Part shown: positions 34,157 to 41,193 of the stretch, one piece after another
How positions within the stretch are numbered: position 1 is the first letter of the stretch
Layout of the letters: every line of letters begins with the position of its first letter
Source: CAWKKW01 sp963850345
GTDB lineage: Bacteria > Acidobacteriota > Terriglobia > Terriglobales > Acidobacteriaceae
Direction of reading: 5' to 3'
Assembly: GCA_963850345.1 (NCBI GenBank)
Contig: CAWKKW010000004.1
Coordinates: 310,001-374,000 of the forward strand
Length of the DNA stretch: 64,000 nucleotides
Position numbers and translations under genes: made by a program
The notes under the pieces: model-generated
Seen by the model: the letters and a program-made list of their open reading frames with translations, nothing else
The model's database searches: none
Told to the model about the DNA's origin: nothing

Positions 34157-35046
34157 CGGACGAGCAGCACAAGACGGCTAACGGTGCCGCGCCAGAGACG
34201 CCGGACGCGAGTGCCGCGCCGTCTGGAAAGCAGCAGTACGAAAAAACCGCCTCCGATCGGAAGAAGGAGGAGGCGAATGTCTTCCCCTTCTCGGTCACCG
34301 TCAGCGAGGTCTATGACGGCCCGATGGACCTGCTGCTGGATCTGATTCGCAAGCAGGACATCGATATCTACGACATTCCCATCGCCAAGATCACCGCGCA
34401 GTTTCTCGCCTATGTCGAGAAGCTGAAGCAGACGGACGTGGACGTGGCGGGGGATTTCATCTACACGGCTTCGTTGCTCATTCACATTAAGAGCAAGATG
34501 CTGTTGCCGCGTTCGCCCGTCGAGGCCAACGATCCCGAGAGTGAAGATCCGCGTCGCGAACTGGTCGACCGCCTGCTGGAGCACGAACGGTTCAAGAACG
34601 CCGCGCAGATGCTCGCACAGAAACAGCAGATCGAGGAGGCCACCTGGAGCAATCCGCAGATGCGCGAGTTTCGCAACGCGGAGGGCACGGATCAGGAGAT
34701 TGCGGCAGACACGGTCGACCTGGTGCGTGTGTTCCAGGAGATCCTGGAGCGCGCCAAGGCTCGGCCCGTTCTTGACGTCGCGGAAGACGCTGTGACGGTA
34801 GCGCAGATGATCGATTACGTGCGGCGCAGGCTGGTGATGGAAGATAAGCCGATCGCTTTACGGCGGCTTCTCGGCAATGCACGGTCAGAGCGCGCCGTGA
34901 TCAGCATGTTTCTCGCCCTGCTGGAACTGGTGAGGATGCAGGCAGTTCTACTGAGGCAGACGCAGACCTTTGGCGACATCTTTGTGAAGAAGCACGTCAT
35001 GTTCGACTCGTTCGTGAATTCACATATTCGGGATGATTGGGAATAA
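34153..35046 (+). CDS. scpA: Segregation and condensation protein A
   Basis: 297 residues. ScpA is the kleisin that bridges SMC heads with ScpB for chromosome condensation. The N-terminal 45 residues are polar and disordered; the kleisin N-domain follows ('VYDGPMDLLLDLIRKQDIDIYDIPIAKITAQ', quoted in part as MDLLLDLIRKQDIDIYDIPI), with 'AGDFIYTASLLIHIKSKMLLPR', and the C-terminal winged helix 'ISMFLALLELVRMQAVLLRQ'. Translation is coupled to trpS by an ATGA overlap. scpB follows after the pit gene rather than directly, a split arrangement. Confidence 0.96.
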   Translation: MTDEQHKTANGAAPETPDASAAPSGKQQYEKTASDRKKEEANVFPFSVTVSEVYDGPMDLLLDLIRKQDIDIYDIPIAKITAQFLAYVEKLKQTDVDVAGDFIYTASLLIHIKSKMLLPRSPVEANDPESEDPRRELVDRLLEHERFKNAAQMLAQKQQIEEATWSNPQMREFRNAEGTDQEIAADTVDLVRVFQEILERAKARPVLDVAEDAVTVAQMIDYVRRRLVMEDKPIALRRLLGNARSERAVISMFLALLELVRMQAVLLRQTQTFGDIFVKKHVMFDSFVNSHIRDDWE

Positions 35047-35189
35047 GCAAGGAACTCGCACCCTCTCCGGCAGGGCCCTCCTGCAGATTCACCGTATTTT
35101 TACCTCTTCGGGTACTATCTTTCATTTTTGTAAGGTTGGCCCCCTGCTAGCGTTCAGGAGCAGTTTCACCCTCGCCCGGAGCGCTCATC

Positions 35190-36806
35190 ATGGCAGATAG
35201 CACCATCGCAGTTTCCCCGGAACGCGTCACAGGCAATCTGCTCGACCGCAAGATCAGAAAAAAACCCGGCAAACTGGGACTGGTTTTGTTCGGCCTGATC
35301 CTGCTCGCCGGCATTGGCTACGCCGGCTACCACCTGGCCTCGGACATCTCGAGCGCGCCCATCCTCAGCGCCTGGCCGTATGTGCTGCTGGGATTGGCGC
35401 TGCTCATCGCGCTCGGCTTCGAGTTCGTCAACGGCTTCCACGATACGGCGAACGCCGTCGCGACGGTGATCTATACCCACACCATGGAGCCACACGTCGC
35501 GGTGGTCTGGTCGGGCATCTGGAACCTGATCGGGGTGCTCACGTCTTCGGGCGCGGTGGCCTACACGATCATCTCCCTGCTTCCGGTCGAACTGGTGCTG
35601 CAGGTGGGCAAGGGGGCCGGGTTTGCCATGGTCTTCGCCCTGCTGGTCGCGGCCATTCTCTGGAATCTGAGCACCTGGGCCTTCGGGCTTCCGGCCTCCA
35701 GTTCGCACACGCTGATCGGCTCCATTATTGGCGTCGGATTTGCCAACCAGCTGATGAATCCCAAGTCGGGCACCAGCGGTGTGGATTGGGCACAGGCGAT
35801 GAGCGTGTTCCGGGCGCTTCTTATCTCGCCCGTGTTGGGCTTCGGGTGCGCTGCGCTCCTATTGCTGCTGCTCAAGCTGCTGGTGAAGAAGCCCGAACTC
35901 TACAAATCGCCGGAGGGCGAGGCGCCGCCGCCGATGTGGATTCGCGGATTGCTGGTGCTGACCTGCACCGGCGTGAGCTTCGGCCATGGATCGAACGACG
36001 GGCAAAAAGGGATGGGCCTGATCATGCTCATCCTGATCGGCACCGTTCCCACCGCCTACGCGCTCAACCACGCCATTGGATACTCCCAGGTGCAGGATTT
36101 CGCGGCGGTCTCAGAGCAGGCCGCCCATGTGCTGAGCGGTTACGTGTCACCCAATGCCAACATGACCGATCCCCGCACGGACTTGACGGAGTACATCCGG
36201 ACCAAAAAGTTCACACCCGACACTATGCTGGCGGCACGGCAGCTGGTGCTCGAGATCGAGCATGAGACGCAGCAGTACAAGACACTGGCTGCTGTACCGC
36301 CGGGGCAGCAAACCAACGTTCGGAACGACATGTATGTCATGGGCGAGGCATTGCGGATCGCGGGCAAGGCTGGCAGCCCCAGTTTCACCGCCCCGGAAAG
36401 CGCCATCCTCGCCAACTACCGTAAGCACCTCGACCAGTCGACCAAGTTCATCCCAACCTGGGTCAAGGTAGCCGTGGCCCTGGCTCTCGGCATGGGCACC
36501 ATGGTGGGCTGGAAGCGGATCGTCGTCACCGTCGGCGAAAAGATCGGGAAGTCGCACCTGACCTATGCGCAGGGTGCTTCGGCGGAGATCGTGGCCGCCT
36601 GCATGATCATCGCGGCGGACCAGTACCATTTGCCGGTGAGTACGACCCACATCCTCTCCTCAGGCGTCGCCGGCACCATGGTGGCCAACGGCAGCGGGCT
36701 GCAGTGGTCGACGCTGCGCAACATCGCGATGGCCTGGGTGCTGACCCTGCCGGTAGCCGCGCTGCTCGCGGGCTGCCTCTTCTGGGTCTTCCGCCAGTTC
36801 GTCTAA
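35190..36806 (+). CDS. pit: PiT-family inorganic phosphate transporter
   Basis: 538 residues with about ten to twelve membrane helices. The two repeated PiT signatures are 'FEFVNGFHDTANAVATVIYT' in the first half and 'SFGHGSNDGQKGMG' in the second. 'PVSTTHILSSGVAGTM' near the C-terminus and 'PASSSHTLIGSIIGVGFAN' in the first half are the paired substrate loops. A 180-residue soluble segment (about residues 300-420) separates the halves, as is usual. PiT carries metal-phosphate with protons or sodium. GGAG lies 8 nt before the ATG. It interrupts scpA-scpB. Confidence 0.95.
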   Translation: MADSTIAVSPERVTGNLLDRKIRKKPGKLGLVLFGLILLAGIGYAGYHLASDISSAPILSAWPYVLLGLALLIALGFEFVNGFHDTANAVATVIYTHTMEPHVAVVWSGIWNLIGVLTSSGAVAYTIISLLPVELVLQVGKGAGFAMVFALLVAAILWNLSTWAFGLPASSSHTLIGSIIGVGFANQLMNPKSGTSGVDWAQAMSVFRALLISPVLGFGCAALLLLLLKLLVKKPELYKSPEGEAPPPMWIRGLLVLTCTGVSFGHGSNDGQKGMGLIMLILIGTVPTAYALNHAIGYSQVQDFAAVSEQAAHVLSGYVSPNANMTDPRTDLTEYIRTKKFTPDTMLAARQLVLEIEHETQQYKTLAAVPPGQQTNVRNDMYVMGEALRIAGKAGSPSFTAPESAILANYRKHLDQSTKFIPTWVKVAVALALGMGTMVGWKRIVVTVGEKIGKSHLTYAQGASAEIVAACMIIAADQYHLPVSTTHILSSGVAGTMVANGSGLQWSTLRNIAMAWVLTLPVAALLAGCLFWVFRQFV

Positions 36807-36945
36807 AGGCGCGATTTCCTATCCTGCTCTGACGGTCATCCCGGCGCTTCGATACTATGCAAACATAGAGATCGAAGCGCCTTTCCCTTTGCCGCCCGAC
36901 TATGTACACGCGGGCTCAAAAGGGCGCGAGGAAACCGTCGCACGC

Positions 36946-38124
36946 ATGAGTTTAAAAGCCAAGATCGAAGCAGTGATTTACGCCGCGGAAGAGCCTGTCA
37001 CTCTAGCCCAGTTGGCATTCCTGATAGGGGCGGAGGTGGTCGAGTCGCTTGCCAGCCGCGCCGCGCAGGCAGAGGCCTCAGCGACGACCTCTCCCGAGTC
37101 CGGCAATCCGGACCTGGAGTTGACCGGGCAACTGGCGGATGCCGCGTCCGGTGCTGGTTCCCCGAGTGCCGAGGTTGATCCCACGCCTGAGCCCGTGGCC
37201 GAATCAACCGCTGAGTTGGTGATTCCGGAGTCGCTTGCCGGTCCAACCGCTGAAGACCAGCCGGCAGATGCGCCGAGCGCCGAGGTGGACGAGAAGAAAG
37301 CCGCGCGGCAACGCGATCGCGAGATTCGCGAAGAACTCCGGCGCATTCTGACCGAGCTCATGGACGACTACGTTCAGAGCGACCGAGGTATGGAGATCCG
37401 CGAAGTTGCCGGAGGCTACCGGGTGGCGACTAAACCTGAGTACCACGACGCGGTACGCGCCTTCGTCAAGAGCCTCAAGCCGCCGCTGAAGCTTTCGCTG
37501 CAGGCCCTCGAGACACTCGCCGTGATTGCCTACAAGCAGCCGGTCACGGCTCCTGAGGTAAGCGAGATTCGCGGGGTGGATTCGAGCGGCGTGCTGGGCA
37601 GCCTGATCAGCCGCAAGCTCATCACTACCGCCGGGCGCAAGCAGGTGATCGGGCGCCCCATTCTGTACAAGACTACGAAGGAGTTCCTGCTTCGCTTCGG
37701 TCTGAAGGATGTGAACGAGCTGCCGAGTATTGAGGAGTTCGAAAAGATGGCCGGTGAGGTGGAGATCGCCGAACAGGGCCAGGACATGACTTCGTCGCAG
37801 GATTTGCCTTTCACAGAAGAAGACTCGGTCGCGAACGATGCAGTCGAGGGCGACGAAGCAGCAGTAGACTCGGTAGAAGCCAACGCCGCGGAGCCGGGCC
37901 TCGCCGTCGAGATGGATCCCGCCCAGGCCGGGCAGAAGGCAGCTCCGGATGAGGATCCGCCGATTTCAGAGCAGCCGATTTCGGAGCAGATGAACCGCCC
38001 CGCGCCCGCCACTATTCCGCTGGATGCACCCATGGAACGAAGCTCGCAAGAACTCGCAGCAGAAGCAGTACAGGTCGAGGTGGCGCCGGCGGCCCATCCT
38101 ACTGTTCCGATTGAGGGTGAGTGA
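36946..38124 (+). CDS. scpB: Segregation and condensation protein B with large acidic insert and tail
   Basis: 392 residues, about twice the usual ScpB length (180-200). The first winged helix starts 'LKAKIEAVIYAAEEPVTLAQ', but about 85-95 residues of Ala/Glu/Pro/Ser-rich, acidic sequence are inserted before it resumes at 'REELRRILTELMDDYVQSDR' and 'GMEIREVAGGYRVATKPEY'. The second winged helix ('LSLQALETLAVIAYKQPVTA', 'VDSSGVLGSLISRKLI') is normal. After 'FLLRFGLKDVNELPSIEEF' comes another acidic, disordered tail of about 130 residues. The ATG at 36946 is used because the wing begins there; a longer TTG start exists at 36889. The stop shares one base with the rluB start. Confidence 0.93.
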   Translation: MSLKAKIEAVIYAAEEPVTLAQLAFLIGAEVVESLASRAAQAEASATTSPESGNPDLELTGQLADAASGAGSPSAEVDPTPEPVAESTAELVIPESLAGPTAEDQPADAPSAEVDEKKAARQRDREIREELRRILTELMDDYVQSDRGMEIREVAGGYRVATKPEYHDAVRAFVKSLKPPLKLSLQALETLAVIAYKQPVTAPEVSEIRGVDSSGVLGSLISRKLITTAGRKQVIGRPILYKTTKEFLLRFGLKDVNELPSIEEFEKMAGEVEIAEQGQDMTSSQDLPFTEEDSVANDAVEGDEAAVDSVEANAAEPGLAVEMDPAQAGQKAAPDEDPPISEQPISEQMNRPAPATIPLDAPMERSSQELAAEAVQVEVAPAAHPTVPIEGE

Positions 38125-39008
38125 TGGAAGGCAAGGCACGCCACGAAGAGCGGCTGCAGAAGATCATCGCGTCAGCGGGTGTGACCTCGCGTCGCAAAGC
38201 CGAGGAGCTAATCCTGGGAGGCAGCGTCCAGGTAAACGGGCAGACGATTACCGAACTGGGCTCGAAGGCGGATGCAAACCAGGACCACATCCGCGTCAAC
38301 GGGAAGTTGCTGAAGCCGGTCGAGAAACACCGCTACTTTCTCCTGAACAAGCCAAAAGGCTACGTCACGACCGTCTCCGATCCCGAGAAGCGGCCGACGG
38401 TGATGGAGTTCTTTGAGCGGGCGGGAACGCGGGTCTACCCGGTCGGGCGGCTCGACTACCAGAGTGAAGGTCTGCTGCTGATGACCAACGACGGAGAACT
38501 CGCCAACCTGCTCACCAAGGCGTCCTCCAAAGTCGAGAAGACCTACCTGGTGAAGATCAGCGGCAAGCCCAGCGAGACGGCCATCGAGCAGCTTCGCGCC
38601 GGAATCATGATTGATCGCGGGCGCAAGGGCGCCTATGAGGGACGAGTGATGACGCAGCCGGCCGACATACGGCTGGTGCGGAGCGCCGACAATCCCTGGT
38701 ACGAGGTGACGCTCACGGAAGGCCGCAATCGCCAGATCCGGAAGCTATTCGAGGAAATTGGCCACTTTGTGGAGAAGATTCGCCGCGTAGGGTATGGCCC
38801 GCTGGTCCTGGATGTGCCTCCGGGGGAGGTTCGGGAGTTGACGGCGGAGGAGGTGTTGGCCCTGCAGCGCGCGGCTCGTGGCATTGGTCCCAAGCGCCTG
38901 GAGTCGCTCAAGGCGCGCCGACCGTCGGCCGGGAACCCGCGAGGCGAAACATCCCGCGGCAAGACTGCACAGCCTAAGAAGGCCACCAAGGCCCGGCAGC
39001 GGCCGTAA
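38124..39008 (+). CDS. rluB: Pseudouridine synthase RluB/RsuA family
   Basis: 294 residues. An S4 RNA-binding domain comes first ('RLQKIIASAGVTSRRKAEEL', 'GSVQVNGQTI'), then the catalytic domain with 'YFLLNKPKGYVTTVSDP' and the nucleophile motif 'VGRLDYQSEGLLLMTNDG' (Asp in GRLDY). 'LTEGRNRQIRKLFEEIGH' completes the family set. It modifies 23S rRNA at a position typical of RluB, though RluE/RsuA cannot be ruled out by eye. The C-terminal 40 residues are a basic disordered tail. Its ATG overlaps the scpB stop (TGATG). scpB-rluB adjacency is common in bacteria. Confidence 0.94.
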   Translation: MEGKARHEERLQKIIASAGVTSRRKAEELILGGSVQVNGQTITELGSKADANQDHIRVNGKLLKPVEKHRYFLLNKPKGYVTTVSDPEKRPTVMEFFERAGTRVYPVGRLDYQSEGLLLMTNDGELANLLTKASSKVEKTYLVKISGKPSETAIEQLRAGIMIDRGRKGAYEGRVMTQPADIRLVRSADNPWYEVTLTEGRNRQIRKLFEEIGHFVEKIRRVGYGPLVLDVPPGEVRELTAEEVLALQRAARGIGPKRLESLKARRPSAGNPRGETSRGKTAQPKKATKARQRP

Positions 39009-39043
39009 GGCGCCACTCGGCAGCTGCAGGTGTTTTAAATCAG

Positions 39044-39125
39044 AAGCGTTGAAGGCTGGAATCAGGAGAGTTGAAGGCTGGAATCAGGAGCGTTAAAGGC
39101 TCGAATCAGGAGAGTTGAAGGCTCG
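39044..39125. repeat. Tandem repeat, 22-bp unit, about 3.7 copies
   Basis: Copies start at 39044, 39066, 39088 and 39110 (the last 16 nt). The consensus is GAGAGTTGAAGGCTGGAATC plus AG, with scattered substitutions (AAGCG for GAGAG, TAAAGGCTC for TGAAGGCTG). It lies 35 nt past the rluB stop. The rest of this gap (39126-39416) has no gene; on the minus strand it carries three GGGTT-nearby boxes between about 39300 and 39375. No spacers alternate with the repeats, so it is not a CRISPR array. Confidence 0.7.
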
Positions 39126-39416
39126 CTACGCGTTCACGCGTAAGAGCATCGAGGCGCAGGTGTCGTGACAGAGGCTGAGCCGCAGCATACGAATCTGCCG
39201 CCCGTCCCTCCTGGGGGATTTTGTTCTGGATGGGAACTGGCCCGACTACCGGGTGCGCTCGATCCTTGGCTTCACGACTCACATGCTTGGAGTAGCTAAA
39301 GAATAACCCCAGTGGACCCAAAAGTAACCCTTTTCTTGAAAATAATTTCAATTACGAAAGCAACCCCCGGATAGGGACCTCCGTTCGGGACTGCGGCTCA
39401 GGGAAAGCTTAGCGGG

Positions 39417-39905
39417 CTAAGCACCCGAAGCCGCTGCTACGGCAGCGTTTTGCTGGTGTTTCCAAAGCACGAGAACGAGCCAGATCACGAAGATTTGCAC
39501 GGGGAGCGGCAGCTCCTCCGGCAGGGAAACGTTGGCTTTCCGGGTGAAGAGGCCGGCTGGCCGAACCGACCCCACCTCGCGACCCTGGTCGCTGAGCACG
39601 AAGCTGCGGCGGAAAGCCGACTCCTTCTTCAACGTGTACTGCTTCCCTTGATACATCAGCCCGATCGAGTTCCGGAAGACACCAGGCTTCTGCGCGTACG
39701 CGAGGGTGGCTCCATTCTGCTGCAGCAGGAACTGGCCGCTCATCAGATGTTCGCGGGAGACCTCGTAGGGTGTGCCTCCGATCTCGAGAACCGCCTTGTC
39801 TTTCCACATCGAGGCATTGCGAATTGCGGCGACACCGTTGCCATCCTGCAGCACGTTGTAGCTCCACGCAGCCCAGCTTTTCGGAACGACTTGCAGATTG
39901 CTCAT
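39417..39905 (-). CDS. Uncharacterised protein with C-terminal membrane segment
   Basis: 162 residues. The soluble part is beta-rich: 'WAAWSYNVLQDGNGVAAIRN', 'KAVLEIGGTPYEVSRE', 'SGQFLLQQNGATLAYAQKP', 'LMYQGKQYTLKKESAFRRSF', 'LSDQGREVGSVRP'. The C-terminus is a hydrophobic helix 'PVQIFVIWLVLVLWK'. The strand pattern faintly recalls the tubby/LURP-one C-terminal barrel of phospholipid-binding proteins, but this is a guess. GAGAGG lies 8 nt before the ATG at 39905. No family was recognised with confidence. Confidence 0.65.
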   Translation of the reverse strand: MSNLQVVPKSWAAWSYNVLQDGNGVAAIRNASMWKDKAVLEIGGTPYEVSREHLMSGQFLLQQNGATLAYAQKPGVFRNSIGLMYQGKQYTLKKESAFRRSFVLSDQGREVGSVRPAGLFTRKANVSLPEELPLPVQIFVIWLVLVLWKHQQNAAVAAASGA

Positions 39906-39990
39906 GACCAAAGCCTCTCAGGAAGGAAGTTATCGGCCCGCAATCCAATGGAAGCATACGTGGCGGCGAGAGGCGAAGTTCGGAAGGAGA

Positions 39991-40067
39991 TGGTGCGCCC
40001 GGCAAGATTCGAACTTGCGACCTCACGCTTCGGAGGCGTGCGCTCTATCCAGCTGAGCTACGGGCGC
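39991..40067 (-). tRNA. tRNA-Arg (anticodon CCG)
   Basis: The minus strand folds into a full cloverleaf: acceptor GCGCCCG with CGGGCGC, D-arm GCTC...GAGC, anticodon stem CACGC/GCGTG, loop CTCCGAA (anticodon CCG, read codon CGG), T-arm GCAAG with loop TTCGAAT and CTTGC. The 3' CCA is encoded, following discriminator A. No intron. Confidence 0.97.
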
Positions 40068-40291
40068 GCAGCTTCAAGAATACTACGGGCCGCGCCCCGG
40101 CGCTGAGTCTATCCGCGGGCGGGGTGCTTTGAACGGTGCATCCGCCCCTGCTTTGACAAACCCCCGCGTCCGCGTTTTCATGGTGACGGTCCTGCATGCT
40201 GTGGTTGCGAGAGGGAATTGTCGGGGTTGTACAGCCGGCGAACTCCAGACACACAGCGTGCATTTACAAGGGCTCAGGAGTGAATCAGGAA

Positions 40292-40843
40292 ATGTTGCGA
40301 CGGAAGGTTCTTAGTTCTCTCAGCGTGCTGCTGCTCAGCGCGCTTGCCACAGCCCCTATGCTCGCGCAGATGACCGGCAGCGATGCCAAGAAACCCGCCA
40401 GCCCGCCGGAACAAGCGACGGTAACCTTGAACGGCAAGACCGTCACCATCGACTACAGCGCTCCTTCCATGCGCGGACGCAAGATCAAAGGTGGCCTAGT
40501 TCCTTATGGAAAGGTGTGGAGAACCGGGGCGAATGCTGCGACCACCCTCAAAACTCCGGTCGATCTGAAGATCGGCGAGCTAGTGGTGCCGGCCGGCACC
40601 TACACCCTGTATTCGTTGCCTGCGGAGGATAGCTGGAAGCTGATCGTCAACAAGCAGACCGGTCAATGGGGAACGCAGTACGACGAGAAGCAGGACCTCG
40701 GCCGGGTCGATCTGCAGGTCAAGAACGCCGACACGACGGTAGAGACCTTCAAGATTCACTTTGAAAACACCGAGGGCAGCAAGACGGAGCTGCACATGAC
40801 CTGGGAAAACACGGATCTGTCGGTGCCCGTAAGCGCGCAGTAA
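40292..40843 (+). CDS. Exported DUF2911-family protein
   Basis: 183 residues. The signal peptide is 'LSSLSVLLLSALATAPMLAQ'. The body shows 'ATVTLNGKTVTIDYSAPSMRGRKI', 'YGKVWRTGANAATTLKTPVDL', 'VVPAGTYTLYSLPAEDSWKLIVNKQTGQWG', 'VETFKIHFENTEGSKTELHMTWENTDLSVPV', the beta-rich DUF2911 blocks (each quoted here only as reading aid: key residues are WRTGANAATT and AGTYTLYS). Members are exported and of unknown function, common in Bacteroidota and Acidobacteriota. AGGAG lies 11 nt before the ATG at 40292. It ends 6 nt from the convergent next gene. Confidence 0.88.
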   Translation: MLRRKVLSSLSVLLLSALATAPMLAQMTGSDAKKPASPPEQATVTLNGKTVTIDYSAPSMRGRKIKGGLVPYGKVWRTGANAATTLKTPVDLKIGELVVPAGTYTLYSLPAEDSWKLIVNKQTGQWGTQYDEKQDLGRVDLQVKNADTTVETFKIHFENTEGSKTELHMTWENTDLSVPVSAQ

Positions 40844-40849
40844 TGCAGC

Positions 40850-41116
40850 TCAGGAGGCGGCTTCGCGCTGCTTCCTCAGCTCTTCCATCACCGACTGGAT
40901 CAGTTCCTTGGCCCCTCGCATTTCGCTCATCACGGTCTCGAGGTCAAGGGCAGGTTTTAATGGGTTGCGAGTGGAAGTGCAATAGACTCCATGCTGGCCG
41001 ATGAGAATGAGCGCGTCGGTCAGCATGTCGAGCGAGACGGCCAGTCGACCACGCGCCGGTCCCATCATGAACTCATGCTTCTCAAGCTCTTCCTGTCGGC
41101 TATCGAATACTGACAT
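40850..41116 (-). CDS. Uncharacterised small helical protein
   Basis: 88 residues, mostly helical and acidic: 'SRQEELEKHEFMMGPARGRL', 'SLDMLTDALILIGQHGVY', then 'DLETVMSEMRGAKELIQSVM' and a basic end 'ELRKQREAAS'. GGAG lies 5 nt before the ATG, so translation is likely. It stands 78 nt downstream of the histidine kinase stop on the same strand, but no domain suggests a response-regulator role. I do not recognise a family. Confidence 0.6.
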   Translation of the reverse strand: MSVFDSRQEELEKHEFMMGPARGRLAVSLDMLTDALILIGQHGVYCTSTRNPLKPALDLETVMSEMRGAKELIQSVMEELRKQREAAS

Positions 41117-41193
41117 CGGTTCTCCTTGGTTGCATTCAGCGCGCTGCGAGACGCGGATGCAGAGTCTCGCAGTTGCTGGAGGGGCTGCCTTCT

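Noticed and set aside
39044..39125. CRISPR array
   Set aside because: The 22-bp units abut with no spacers between, and no cas gene is in the window.
39106..39351. An 81-codon minus-strand frame in the repeat region
   Set aside because: No ribosome site and it starts within the AT-rich stretch; probably chance.
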